From Parabacteroides distasonis ATCC 8503 (GTDB lineage: Bacteria; Bacteroidota; Bacteroidia; Bacteroidales; Tannerellaceae), in the NCBI RefSeq assembly GCF_000012845.1, contig NC_009615.1, positions 2,803,501 through 2,867,500 of the forward strand: a stretch of DNA of 64,000 nt. The letters are read 5' to 3'. Below are positions 49,058-57,951 of this stretch, in pieces (within the stretch, counting starts at the first letter, position 1; every line of letters begins with the position of its first letter). The translations under genes and the position numbers were made by a program. The notes under the pieces were generated by a model, which was given only the letters and a program-made list of their open reading frames with translations, did no database searches and was not told where the DNA came from.

Positions 49058-49900
49058 ATGGAAAACATCAACTTGCAACTATTAAGAAAGATCAACTGTC
49101 TATTAACCGGATTATTGGCCATCATAGGATTCTCTTGCGGTGAGAATGGAGAGATACCTTGCGAATATGGTAGTCCCCATGCCAATTTCCAAATAAAAGG
49201 GAAAGTAACAGACATGAAAGGAGAGCCAATCCCCGACCTACAAGTCCGCATCAACCCGAGCGGAGAGTCTCATCCGCAGGGATGGTTACATACCGATACC
49301 CTCCAGACAGATACAAACGGAGATTTCATTTTTAGCAAAACCGATTTCCCTTTCATGGAATATCGATTAATTATAGAGGATATCGATTGGGATAAGAATA
49401 AGGCGATATATGCTTCCGATACGATAACGGTCACCTTCGACAGCAATGATTTTTCCGGAGGAGAAGGCTGGTCTCTTGGAAGCGCTTCCAAGGAAATCCA
49501 AATCCAACTAAAAGAATACATCGATACACACACGGAACCTTATACCTTATATACCTTCTACGGGAGAGTAACCGATCAAGATGGTTGGCCTGTTCCGGGC
49601 GTAACAATCTATACCTCTCCGGCCTATACGCCTAATATAGATGAAGATATCACCAGTTTTCCTGCCGTCACAGATGAGACCGGGCGCTATCAGTTTACCT
49701 ATGATCAAGCTCCGGCAACTGAACATACCCTTTACGCACGCCTATCACCATCCTTTTCTGATCCTCAATATCCTTGGAAAACTGATTCTATTGTTGTAAA
49801 TTTCGGCGAAATTGAATTAATAGACGGGGAAGGGATGCTGATTGGGAGAGGATCGAAAGAGGTTAACTTTCAGCTTGTACATTCCAGCCCACAAAAATAA
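49058..49900 (+). CDS. lipoprotein partner of a radical SAM enzyme
   Basis: A 280-residue lipoprotein with lipobox GFSC (Cys27) and a second Cys at 35 in EIPCEYGSPHANF. Two carboxypeptidase-regulatory-like beta domains follow. The first is at about residues 44-160 (GKVTDMKGEPIPDLQVRI). The second is at about 168-275 (GRVTDQDGWPVPGVTIYTS). Both end in a similar GEG(W/M)..G..SKE(I/V).(I/F)QL stretch, so the protein is an internal duplication. The ATG at 49058 is chosen because it opens the signal sequence. It is 5 nt from a radical SAM/SPASM gene, matching the known but uncharacterised rSAM/lipoprotein pairing of Bacteroidota. Confidence 0.82.
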   Translation: MENINLQLLRKINCLLTGLLAIIGFSCGENGEIPCEYGSPHANFQIKGKVTDMKGEPIPDLQVRINPSGESHPQGWLHTDTLQTDTNGDFIFSKTDFPFMEYRLIIEDIDWDKNKAIYASDTITVTFDSNDFSGGEGWSLGSASKEIQIQLKEYIDTHTEPYTLYTFYGRVTDQDGWPVPGVTIYTSPAYTPNIDEDITSFPAVTDETGRYQFTYDQAPATEHTLYARLSPSFSDPQYPWKTDSIVVNFGEIELIDGEGMLIGRGSKEVNFQLVHSSPQK

Positions 49901-49905
49901 CACAT

Positions 49906-50982
49906 ATGGACAAACGCCCAAACATCAAAAAACGTATCGCCCTAGAGCTTTTTCGAAGTATCAAGAAGAACAGGGCTAAATTACATGAATTGCGTACACT
50001 CTTTTGGGAGTGTACGCTTCGTTGTAATGTATCCTGCCGTCATTGCGGGAGCGATTGCCATGTCTCGGCCTCTGTCCCGGATATGCCTGTCGAAGACTTC
50101 CTGAAAGTCATAGACGATATCACGCCTTACGTCGAGCCGAACAAAGTGCTCGTCATCTTTACCGGAGGCGAGGCGCTGGTTCGTAAGGATATCGAGAAAT
50201 GCGGGTTGGAACTGTATCGCAGGGGATATCCTTGGGGGATCGTCTCCAATGGTTATCTGATGACCCGGGAACGGCTCGACTCGCTCTTGGCTTCCGGATT
50301 GCACTCGGCGACTATCAGCCTAGATGGTTTCGAGGAAGCGCATAACTGGCTTCGCCGTAATCCTAAAAGTTTCGAGAAGGCACTGAATGCCATCTGTATG
50401 TTGGCCGAGGAAAAGGAGATCATCTGGGATGTGGTGACTTGCGTAAACCAACACAACTTCAAAGATTTGATGCTCTTCAAGGATTTTTTGATCGAGATGG
50501 GCGTAAAACGGTGGCGTATCTTTACGATCTTCCCAGTTGGACGTGCCGCGACTGAGACCGATTTGCAACTGACGAACGAGCAGTTCACATGGCTCATGAA
50601 CTTCATCCGCTTCTGCCGGAAAGAGGGTAAGATACACGTTAGCTACGGCTGTGAGGGCTTCCTCGGGAATTATGAGGCAGAGGTGAGAGACTCGATTTTC
50701 CAATGCAACGCCGGTATCAATACGGCCTCTGTCCTCGCTGATGGCGCTATCTCCGGTTGTCCCAGTATACGGGCGAACTTCCACCAAGGGAACATCTATA
50801 AAGACGATTTCATTGATATCTGGAATAATGAGTTTAAACCGTATCGTAACCGCCAGTGGGCTAAAAAAGGGGAATGCGCGGATTGTAAGATGTTCCGTTA
50901 TTGCGAAGGCAACGGGATGCACTTATACGATGATGAGGGGAATCTGCTCGTATGCCACTATAAAAGGCTAGTTGACAGTTGA
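49906..50982 (+). CDS. radical SAM/SPASM enzyme of a lipoprotein-associated system
   Basis: A cytoplasmic radical SAM enzyme. The [4Fe-4S] cluster motif CNVSCRHC places the cysteines at residues 40, 44 and 47. IFTGGEALVRKD follows as the GGE motif. The C-terminal SPASM-type region has a Cys set (FQCNAG, SGCPS, GECADCKMFRYCEG, LVCHY) for auxiliary clusters. The length is 358 residues. SPASM enzymes usually modify peptides or proteins; the adjacent lipoprotein is the obvious candidate partner, but no reaction is known. Its stop codon lies inside a terminator hairpin. Confidence 0.88.
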   Translation: MDKRPNIKKRIALELFRSIKKNRAKLHELRTLFWECTLRCNVSCRHCGSDCHVSASVPDMPVEDFLKVIDDITPYVEPNKVLVIFTGGEALVRKDIEKCGLELYRRGYPWGIVSNGYLMTRERLDSLLASGLHSATISLDGFEEAHNWLRRNPKSFEKALNAICMLAEEKEIIWDVVTCVNQHNFKDLMLFKDFLIEMGVKRWRIFTIFPVGRAATETDLQLTNEQFTWLMNFIRFCRKEGKIHVSYGCEGFLGNYEAEVRDSIFQCNAGINTASVLADGAISGCPSIRANFHQGNIYKDDFIDIWNNEFKPYRNRQWAKKGECADCKMFRYCEGNGMHLYDDEGNLLVCHYKRLVDS

Positions 50983-50995
50983 CAACTGTCAACTA
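50969..50995 (+). terminator. hairpin overlapping the radical SAM stop codon
   Basis: TAGTTGACAGTT and AACTGTCAACTA form a perfect 12-bp stem with a 3-nt loop that spans the stop codon at 50980-50982. Only a weak AATTCC tail follows. Confidence 0.6.
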
Positions 50996-51000
50996 ATTCC

Positions 51001-51008
51001 TATCTTTG
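51001..51008 (+). promoter_or_regulatory. -7 box of the GH123-like gene
   Basis: TATCTTTG matches TAnnTTTG, 32 nt upstream of the ATG at 51040. The preceding hairpin occupies the -33 region. Confidence 0.55.
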
Positions 51009-51039
51009 CCCTAGTTAATATTCTAAAATAAGCAATCGT

Positions 51040-52815
51040 ATGAAAAACACTTTCATCCTTTGTGCCTTTCTGGCACTAAGTTCTTTTACCGTAGCCCAGC
51101 AATCCGAGAAATACCCGCTAGGCGACTATACGGAATTGACCGACACGAAACCGCATGACAGCGACGAGATCTGGGACAAGTTATCGGCCCCAACCCAATT
51201 AAGCTGGGGCACGACCGATATACGATATCCGAAACTCAGTATTCCCGATGTCAAGAAAAGCAATCGCTGGCAGACGAAAGCATGGAAAGGGGAACGGGTA
51301 AACGCACAAGCCGTGTTATGGACCAAGGTGGGACTCGAGGATGCCTCTATCACCGTGAGCGACTTAAAGAGCGGTTCTTCCATCATCCCATCCTCCGCTA
51401 TCACGACGAACTTTGTCCGTTACGTCATGACCGATGAGTTGAATAAAGACCGTAAAGGCGGTTGCGGCCACCGAGAGAATAAGGCGGAATGGGATTCCTC
51501 CGTCGTAGCCGATGTATTGGATATCGTAAAGATCCGTGATATCAAGGCACGCACCACCCAGCCGATCTGGATGAATATCTGGGTACCTCAATCCGCGAAA
51601 GCCGGTAAATATAAAGGGACATTGACCGTCACGGGAAAAAATGCCTCCCCCATGGAATTACAAATAGAAGTGGACGTATTGAACCGCACACTTCCCGCCC
51701 CGAAGGACTGGGCTTTCCATCTGGACTTATGGCAGAACCCGTATTCCGTGGCCCGTTACTACCAAGTTCCTCTTTGGAGTAAAGAGCATTTCGACGCTAT
51801 GCGCCCGATCATGAAGATGTTGGCGAACGCCGGACAGCGCGCTATCACCACCAGTATCATGCATAAACCTTGGGCCGGACAGACCGAGGATCATTTCGAC
51901 AGCATGATCACCCGGATCAAGAAGATAGACGGCACTTGGGCATATGATTACGCCGTCTTCGACAAATGGGTGGAATTCATGATGAACGAGATCGGTATCG
52001 ATGATATGATCAGTTGCTACACCATGATCCCTTGGGCTTTATCTTTCGATTATTACGACGAGGCGACAAATCGTGTACAATTTCTCAACACGAAACCGGG
52101 TGACGCCGCTTACGCAGACTATTGGGGTACTTTCCTAAAAGATTTCTCCCGCCACCTTCGCGAGAAAGGCTGGTTCGAGAAAACCGCCATCTCTATGGAC
52201 GAGCGTCCGATGGAGGCGATGCGTGAGGCGATCAAGGTTATCAAGCAAGCCGATCCGGAGTTCAAGATCACGCTGGCCGGAAATTATCATCCGGAAATTC
52301 AATCGGACTTATACTATTTAAGTATTCCCTATGGGCATAAATTCCCAGAAGACGTAAAGGCTGCCCGTGATAAAGCGGGACAGATCAGTACCGTTTATAC
52401 CTGTTGCGCGGAAGCGTTCCCGAATACCTTCACCTTCTCCGACCCGGCGGAAGCGGCATGGACGGTCTTGCACGCCGTAGCCGGTGGTTACGACGGTTAT
52501 CTACGTTGGGCAGTTAATAGCTGGACCGCCGATCCTCTGCGTGACTCGCGTTTCCGCACTTGGGCGGCAGGCGATACATACAGTATTTATCCCGGTCCAC
52601 GCAGTAGCATTCGCTTCGAACGTTTGGTCGAGGGTATACAAGATTGCGAGAAGATCCGCATCCTCCGGGAAGAGCTGACAACGAAAGGAGCTAAAGGCAA
52701 ACTCGAGAAGTTGAACAAGACGGTTGCCAAGATCACTCCGGAAGGTTTATCCGAGACACAAGAATCCGCTACGCAGATGGTTAATGAGATTCATAAACTT
52801 CTGAATACATTATAA
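51040..52815 (+). CDS. DUF4091/GH123-like glycoside hydrolase
   Basis: A secreted glycosidase related to GH123 (retaining beta-N-acetylgalactosaminidases using substrate-assisted catalysis). The signal peptide ends at TVA-QQ. A beta-sandwich domain (about 60-215) precedes a barrel in which ISMDERP supplies the Asp-Glu pair (residues 387-388) expected of GH123. The C-terminal DUF4091 hallmark GDTYSIYPGP...SIRFERLVEGIQD is present. The length is 591 residues. The GH3 gene follows after 176 nt with its own promoter, so the two may act on the same glycan. Confidence 0.85.
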   Translation: MKNTFILCAFLALSSFTVAQQSEKYPLGDYTELTDTKPHDSDEIWDKLSAPTQLSWGTTDIRYPKLSIPDVKKSNRWQTKAWKGERVNAQAVLWTKVGLEDASITVSDLKSGSSIIPSSAITTNFVRYVMTDELNKDRKGGCGHRENKAEWDSSVVADVLDIVKIRDIKARTTQPIWMNIWVPQSAKAGKYKGTLTVTGKNASPMELQIEVDVLNRTLPAPKDWAFHLDLWQNPYSVARYYQVPLWSKEHFDAMRPIMKMLANAGQRAITTSIMHKPWAGQTEDHFDSMITRIKKIDGTWAYDYAVFDKWVEFMMNEIGIDDMISCYTMIPWALSFDYYDEATNRVQFLNTKPGDAAYADYWGTFLKDFSRHLREKGWFEKTAISMDERPMEAMREAIKVIKQADPEFKITLAGNYHPEIQSDLYYLSIPYGHKFPEDVKAARDKAGQISTVYTCCAEAFPNTFTFSDPAEAAWTVLHAVAGGYDGYLRWAVNSWTADPLRDSRFRTWAAGDTYSIYPGPRSSIRFERLVEGIQDCEKIRILREELTTKGAKGKLEKLNKTVAKITPEGLSETQESATQMVNEIHKLLNTL

Positions 52816-52824
52816 ATAGTACCG

Positions 52825-52848
52825 GACGCCGACTGCGCAGTCGGCGTC
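52825..52848 (+). terminator. perfect 24-nt palindrome after the GH123-like gene
   Basis: A GC-rich perfect palindrome (each half 12 nt, starting GACGCCGACTGC) lies 10 nt after the stop codon. It has no T-run, but the stem is very stable. The only true loop would be the central four bases. Confidence 0.6.
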
Positions 52849-52929
52849 CCCTAAATATATCATCAAACCCCTACAATGTTTGATATTCATCAAAAAACGA
52901 AATCCTTACCTCCGATACCTTTCTTTTTC

Positions 52930-52961
52930 TTTGTCCGCCTCGATTCCTTCGCCTACTTTTG
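52930..52961 (+). promoter_or_regulatory. GH3 promoter (-33 and -7)
   Basis: TTTG (52930-52933), a 20-nt spacer and TACTTTTG (52954-52961) form a full consensus promoter, 31 nt upstream of the ATG at 52992. Confidence 0.75.
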
Positions 52962-52991
52962 GGGCACTGAAAAACACAAAAACCATTCTAT

Positions 52992-55343
52992 ATGAACAAA
53001 CTATTAATGGGCGCATGCCTTACGATGGCCATGCAAGTAGGGCACTCCCAAACCTTGCCGCAATTGGGTAAAGATCCTATCGAGAAAATCGTAGCCGCCA
53101 TGACTGCCGAAGAGAAAGTATCCCTGTTAGTCGGAACCGGAATGCCCGGGTTCGGCGGCCAATCAGCCGTAGTCGGCAGCACGCAAAATATAGTGCCGGG
53201 AGCCGCCGGAACGACCTTCCCGATCGAACGTCTGGGAATCCCCGCTATCGTAGTGGCCGACGGTCCCGCCGGATTACGTATCTCCCCGACTCGCAAGGGG
53301 AACGAGGCGACCTATTATTGCACGGCATTCCCGGTCGCTACCTTGCTAGCCTCCACATGGAACACCGCATTGGTCAAAAACGTAGGCAACGCCATGGGCG
53401 ACGAGGTGAAAGAATACGGTTGCGACGTACTCTTGGCCCCCGCGCTGAATATCCACCGAAGCCCTCTCTGCGGACGTAACTTCGAGTATTATTCCGAAGA
53501 TCCCTACTTGACGGGCCGGATAGCGACAGCGATGGTAAACGGTATCCAAAGCAATGGCGTGGGAACCTCCATCAAGCATTTCGCCGTCAATAATCAAGAG
53601 ACCAACCGGACGGGAACGGATGCCCGCCTCACCCCTCGTGCCTTGCGGGAGATTTACCTAAGAGGTTTCGAGATGGTCGTAAAAGAGGCAAGCCCGTGGA
53701 CGGTCATGTCTTCCTACAATAAGATAAATGGTGAGTATGCCTCCGAAAGCCGTGATTTATTAACGACCATCCTCCGTGACGAATGGGGTTTTAGCGGCCT
53801 TGTCATGACCGACTGGTTTGGCGGCAAGAACGCCCCCGCCCAGATCCACGCCGGAAACGATCTGCTGATGCCCGGACGGCCGGACCAGAAAGAGGCCCTC
53901 CTAAAAGCGCTTGAGGACGGTTCTCTCTCTATCGACGACGTGGATACGGACGTAACCCGTGTATTACGACTGATCCTTCAAGCCCCCCGCTTTGCCCAAT
54001 ACGCCTATTCCGACAAACCGGACCTAAAAGCTCACGCCGAGGTAACCCGTGCGTCCGCTTCCGAAGGTATGGTTTTATTAAAGAATACGAATAATGCTTT
54101 GCCGCTGGCCCCGGGTATCAAGAAGATAGCGGCTTACGGTACCACCTCGTACGATTTTATCGCCGGAGGCACCGGCAGCGGCGACGTGAACGAGGCTTAT
54201 ACCGTATCCCTCGTGGAAGGTCTGGAAAACGCCGGTTATACCATGGACGCCGAAGTGAAAGCCTTATACGAGAAATACAGTACCGAGGAAAAGGCGAAAC
54301 AGCCGAAAGACACGAGTCCCGCCGCCGCTTTCTTCAACCACCCTCGTATCCCGGAGTTCGTACCGGATGCCGCAGGGCTGGCCGCTAAGGCGAAAGAGGC
54401 GGATATCGCCTTCGTTACGATAGGCCGTAGCTCGGGAGAGTTCCAAGACCGGAAGATCGAGGGAGATTTCAACCTGACGGAGAATGAGCGAGCGTTGATC
54501 CAATCGGTTTCCGACGCTTTCCATAAGGAAGGGAAGAAGGTGGTCGTAATCTTGAATATCGGGGGCGTGATCGAGACCGCCAGCTGGAAATCGGAACCGG
54601 ACGCCATCCTATTGGCTTGGCAAGCCGGGCAGGAAGGAGGTAACACGGTAGCCGATATCCTGTCCGGAAAGGTGAATCCTTCCGGTAAGCTCCCGATGAC
54701 TTTCCCCGTGAGCATCGCCGACGTAGCCTCCACGAAGAATTTCCCGGACGCTTCGGGTATCGACCTGAAAGAAATGTTAGCCGGCTTCATGGGAGGAGGC
54801 CCGGAGCATACGGATCGTAAGAATATTGACTATACCAACTACGAGGAGGGTATCTACGTGGGCTACCGTTACTTCGATACGTTCGGCGTGCCCGTCTCCT
54901 ATCCGTTTGGCTACGGACAGTCGTATACGACTTTCAATTATTCGAGCTTGAAAGTGTTCATGGGCGATACGGACTACAGCATCAGTTGCACGATCACGAA
55001 CAATGGCCCGGTAGCCGGGAAGGAAGTGGTCCAGCTATATATCTCCGCCCCCGGCAAGAGCATGGATAAACCGGCTAAAGAGTTGAGAGGTTTCGCCAAG
55101 ACCCAACTCCTCCAGCCGGGGGAGAGCCGTGAGATCATCTTCAAGGTGAAAGATACGGATCTGGCCTCCTTCGACGAGAGCGCCAGTCATTGGGTCGTAG
55201 AATCCGGTAAATATGAGGCGCAGATCGGCTCCTCCGCCGCCGACATCCGCCTAAGGGATTCCTTCAACGTGAAGGGGCGGGTAACGGAGAAGGTTCATGC
55301 GGTACTGTTGCCCGGCAAGAGGATCGATCTTCTGAAAAGATAA
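52992..55343 (+). CDS. GH3 family beta-glucosidase-type enzyme
   Basis: A secreted retaining exo-glycosidase. The signal peptide cleaves near GHS-QT. The N-terminal barrel carries IKHFAVNNQETNR and the nucleophile Asp274 in GLVMTDWFGG. The (alpha/beta) second domain follows, and a fibronectin-III-like C-terminal domain has the usual GKEVVQLYIS...PAKELRGF. The length is 783 residues. Beta-glucosidase is the commonest activity for this layout, but xylosidase or others are possible. Its codons are GC-rich compared with many neighbours. Confidence 0.93.
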   Translation: MNKLLMGACLTMAMQVGHSQTLPQLGKDPIEKIVAAMTAEEKVSLLVGTGMPGFGGQSAVVGSTQNIVPGAAGTTFPIERLGIPAIVVADGPAGLRISPTRKGNEATYYCTAFPVATLLASTWNTALVKNVGNAMGDEVKEYGCDVLLAPALNIHRSPLCGRNFEYYSEDPYLTGRIATAMVNGIQSNGVGTSIKHFAVNNQETNRTGTDARLTPRALREIYLRGFEMVVKEASPWTVMSSYNKINGEYASESRDLLTTILRDEWGFSGLVMTDWFGGKNAPAQIHAGNDLLMPGRPDQKEALLKALEDGSLSIDDVDTDVTRVLRLILQAPRFAQYAYSDKPDLKAHAEVTRASASEGMVLLKNTNNALPLAPGIKKIAAYGTTSYDFIAGGTGSGDVNEAYTVSLVEGLENAGYTMDAEVKALYEKYSTEEKAKQPKDTSPAAAFFNHPRIPEFVPDAAGLAAKAKEADIAFVTIGRSSGEFQDRKIEGDFNLTENERALIQSVSDAFHKEGKKVVVILNIGGVIETASWKSEPDAILLAWQAGQEGGNTVADILSGKVNPSGKLPMTFPVSIADVASTKNFPDASGIDLKEMLAGFMGGGPEHTDRKNIDYTNYEEGIYVGYRYFDTFGVPVSYPFGYGQSYTTFNYSSLKVFMGDTDYSISCTITNNGPVAGKEVVQLYISAPGKSMDKPAKELRGFAKTQLLQPGESREIIFKVKDTDLASFDESASHWVVESGKYEAQIGSSAADIRLRDSFNVKGRVTEKVHAVLLPGKRIDLLKR

Positions 55344-55370
55344 GCCCGGAGGTATCTACCTAGTTATCGG

Positions 55371-55396
55371 GAGGGCGGGGTATCAACCTCGCCCTC
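55371..55396. terminator. terminator between the GH3 gene and the orphan gene
   Basis: An 11-bp GC-rich stem (55371-55381 with 55386-55396, one G-T pair) with a 4-nt loop lies between convergent stop codons. The plus-strand tail is TACTTATTTAA. Confidence 0.8.
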
Positions 55397-55403
55397 TACT
55401 TAT

Positions 55404-55997
55404 TTAATCACCCGAGTGTTCCGGCTTCCTGAAAGTAAGGTAGGTCTCCACACGCCCCTCCAGCTTCGCCTCCATGGTCCCTTGCTCCGACACGAAGAGA
55501 TATTTGTCCTTTTTCTCTTCCTCGGTCCATGTATCGGGAGTGTAGGGAGCGATCTTCCGGTCGCCGGCAGTCCTCATGAAATAGATAGCGGGCAGAAGGC
55601 CGTTCAGTTGGATCTGGTTCGGGTCGATATAGCGTTCCTCGTATTGTTGCGAGAAATGCGAGCTCACCCTCTCCAGCCGGAAGCGGTCGAGATTATTCAT
55701 AAACAGGTAATCCGTGCCTTCATCTCCCGGCAGGGAGGTGTAAATCATAGATGAGACTTTCACGGCACCGGCCGGTGTCGTGTACAAATAATAGAAATAT
55801 ACAGTCCATGTATTCTTGGAGCGGGTTTGAAGGGTATGTGTCTCCTGTAAGGAATGCAAGGCCCAAAATCCCGGGGGCGTGCATCTCACCCTTTGTACGA
55901 ATTTATCCTTCGCGATTTCCACTCTTCCCCGGATCTCCAGAAAGTCCTTATAGGCCACTGCCTCTATTTCCTCGTTTGTCATTGATGGCGTAAACAT
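55404..55997 (-). CDS. hypothetical cytoplasmic protein
   Basis: A 197-residue protein of unknown function without signal peptide or membrane helices. It opens with FTPSMTNEEIEAVAYKDFLEIRGRVEIAKDKF and is rich in aromatic residues in the middle (WTVYFYYLYTTP). A late segment, PDTWTEEEKKDKYLFVSEQGTMEAKLEGRVETYLTF, suggests a closing beta-sheet. I do not recognise the family. It stands alone, convergent with the GH3 gene. A TACCTTTA close to the -7 consensus lies about 30 nt upstream. Confidence 0.7.
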   Translation of the reverse strand: MFTPSMTNEEIEAVAYKDFLEIRGRVEIAKDKFVQRVRCTPPGFWALHSLQETHTLQTRSKNTWTVYFYYLYTTPAGAVKVSSMIYTSLPGDEGTDYLFMNNLDRFRLERVSSHFSQQYEERYIDPNQIQLNGLLPAIYFMRTAGDRKIAPYTPDTWTEEEKKDKYLFVSEQGTMEAKLEGRVETYLTFRKPEHSGD

Positions 55998-56132
55998 GAT
56001 TATTTTTAATTTTTAAGGTAAAGAGACATAAAGGTACGATTATAAATGGGGATTCCAAGGGTTTCAAGGAAATGTGGATGAAAGAAAGACAAAAAAGAGA
56101 GACGAACTCGTACCCTTATCTTTTTTATTCCA

Positions 56133-56140
56133 TATATTCG
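56133..56140 (+). promoter_or_regulatory. possible -7 box of the DUF2442 gene
   Basis: TATATTCG lies 42 nt upstream of the ATG, preceded by CTTTTTTATTCCA. The block 56120-56158 is closely similar to the toxin-antitoxin promoter block at 59287-59325. Confidence 0.45.
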
Positions 56141-56181
56141 TGATGAAAATTCCCTAAGACCCATTTAAAAGAGAAAAAGTT

Positions 56182-56433
56182 ATGACTGAAGATATAGATT
56201 TAATATGCGTCACTGGCGTGGAATATGTAAAGGGCTATACCATGCGATTGGAATTTAGCAACGGTAAGGTGAAATTAGTGAACTTCCTCCCTTTACTGAA
56301 AGGGAAACTTTTCGAGCCATTGAAAGACCTCCGGAATTTCGTCCAGTTCGGGCTCACACACTGGGCGCTCGAATGGTACAATGGGGCAGATTTCGCTCCG
56401 GATTACTTGTACAGGAATGGGGTGGAGGCTTAA
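56182..56433 (+). CDS. DUF2442 family small protein
   Basis: An 83-residue protein of the DUF2442 type (VTGVEYVKGYTMRLEFSNG, then FGLTHWALEWYNGADFAPDYLYR). Family members are often paired with a DUF4160 protein, and the pair is suspected to act like a toxin-antitoxin module. No partner is present here: upstream is non-coding and downstream is a terminator. It is therefore an orphan or a remnant of a pair. Confidence 0.85.
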   Translation: MTEDIDLICVTGVEYVKGYTMRLEFSNGKVKLVNFLPLLKGKLFEPLKDLRNFVQFGLTHWALEWYNGADFAPDYLYRNGVEA

Positions 56434-56456
56434 GACAAAGCCTGTATTTGCTATAA

Positions 56457-56498
56457 ACCTCCCTTTTGAAAAGTCTGACTGCTTCTCGAAAGGGAGGT
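56457..56498 (+). terminator. terminator of the DUF2442 gene
   Basis: A 13-bp stem (56457-56469 with 56486-56498, one wobble) with a 16-nt loop follows the stop codon by 24 nt. The tail is CCTTAT. Confidence 0.7.
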
Positions 56499-56548
56499 CC
56501 TTATCGGATAACGGTAATCACGCTTTCTTACATTTTATAACGATTCAT

Positions 56549-57745
56549 TTAAAGCTTCAACTTTACTGTTTTCTTTCCGATTTGTATAAGATAAATCTCA
56601 CCCTTGGGTAGTTGTACCTCATAATCCATAGCTTCTACAACCACTGAATGCACCAAGACACCTAAGACATTGTAAACATTCACTCGCTCTCCGGTCGTGA
56701 TATTTTGTATCAAAACCTTATTATCCAACGTCGAGATCTTTATATCCTGTGGGTTTTCGATCACATCATTTGAGGTTACGGACAGGTCTTTCATCACGAT
56801 CTCCAACTTAGAATCCCTATCTATATTCAAATAAAGCAGGTCATTCTCCGTCACTTGCGAGGTTATGTCCTCTCCATTCAAAAGGATCGTATCTATCTTC
56901 CAGTTCGAAAAATATGTATTTTCTTCAGCGATATGAAATACGATGGTCTCACCCTTCTCAACATCGATGAGATAATCTTGTCCCGGATAAAAATGATTTA
57001 CAATGATTCCTCCATTTCCGTCATAAAGAGGGTAAAGCTGCCAAGCGAATGTTCCCCCTTCCAAGTTAACTCGCAAAGAAAGCGCAGGCTCCACATATTC
57101 CTCGCGGATGTTCCCGAAGTTAAGCCATCCATCCGCAAAGGTATAATCCCTCTTGCATCCCTCCGGGACATAAAGGGTACAGGTCTCATAGAGTCCCTTA
57201 AAAGAATCTTGTTTGCAACTTGGAGGAATAGATCCCTTACAATGCACTTCCCTCAAATTACTACATAGATAAAAGGATTGCGAGTCTAAAGACTTAACAC
57301 GACGACCCAATGTAATCGAGGTTAAAGAAGAGCACCCTCTAAAAGAATTAGCGATTGTCTCTACCGATACAGGAAGCTCTATATCCATAAGCCCAGAGCA
57401 ATCCTCAAAAGCATACCAACCTGTATTCACCAAATATTTAGGCAGTTTTATCGCACTTAAATTTGAACATCCCTCAAAAGCTCTTTCCGTAATAGCACGG
57501 GTACTTGTATTCTCAATATCCACTTCCCTTAAAGCATGCCGTATCAGCATAGCTTTCAATACAGCGAAATCTTTTTCCTCTAAACCATTCCCGCTAATAA
57601 CGATTTTCTCAGTTCGCTCAATTTCGGCATCTGTAAGCAAGTTTAATAATGAGCCACTTTCCTTCATTTCCACATAGGTTACAACTTGGGCTCGTATTGT
57701 TAAACACAAACAGAACCCCATCAATAGCAGTAAAGCCTTTTTCAT
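56549..57745 (-). CDS. BspA-like leucine-rich repeat secreted protein
   Basis: A 398-residue secreted protein with a signal peptide (cleavage near IRA-QV). LRR_5 (BspA/Treponema pallidum type) repeats run over about residues 70-200 (FEGCSNLSAIKLP, FEDCSGLMDIELP, FRGCSSLTSITLG). A beta domain (about 210-325) follows. The C-terminal segment of about 65 residues (DNKVLIQNITTGERVNVYNVLG...GEIYLIQI) resembles a type IX secretion sorting domain and the ends of the two giant proteins. BspA-type proteins bind host or bacterial surfaces. A structured RNA candidate lies in its leader. Confidence 0.88.
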   Translation of the reverse strand: MKKALLLLMGFCLCLTIRAQVVTYVEMKESGSLLNLLTDAEIERTEKIVISGNGLEEKDFAVLKAMLIRHALREVDIENTSTRAITERAFEGCSNLSAIKLPKYLVNTGWYAFEDCSGLMDIELPVSVETIANSFRGCSSLTSITLGRRVKSLDSQSFYLCSNLREVHCKGSIPPSCKQDSFKGLYETCTLYVPEGCKRDYTFADGWLNFGNIREEYVEPALSLRVNLEGGTFAWQLYPLYDGNGGIIVNHFYPGQDYLIDVEKGETIVFHIAEENTYFSNWKIDTILLNGEDITSQVTENDLLYLNIDRDSKLEIVMKDLSVTSNDVIENPQDIKISTLDNKVLIQNITTGERVNVYNVLGVLVHSVVVEAMDYEVQLPKGEIYLIQIGKKTVKLKL

Positions 57746-57803
57746 AACTTCTAACTCCTTATTCCAAACCTGTTCCCCTGTTCGGTCTTTTCATAAATAA
57801 AAG

Positions 57804-57884
57804 AAGCGTGAGAACCATCGCTTATCACTGCATTGAGGCTCTGGACTGCCCACCCAACAATAATAAGACAATAGTCCCACGCTT
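57804..57884 (-). ncRNA. candidate structured RNA with three-way junction
   Basis: On the minus strand AAGCGTG pairs with CACGCTT (P1, 7 bp), GGACT with AGTCC (P2, 5 bp), and AGAGCC with GGTTCT (P3, 6 bp with one G-T). At most one base is unpaired at the junction. CTTTTATTT follows P1, so the element could be an attenuator in the BspA-like leader (ATG 59 nt further) or a small RNA of about 90 nt. I cannot match it to a known class. Confidence 0.55.
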
Positions 57885-57951
57885 TATGATTGCATATAAT
57901 TCACCTTTAGGATAAGTATATAACAAGCACAAGCGCAGGAGCTACTTTCTC

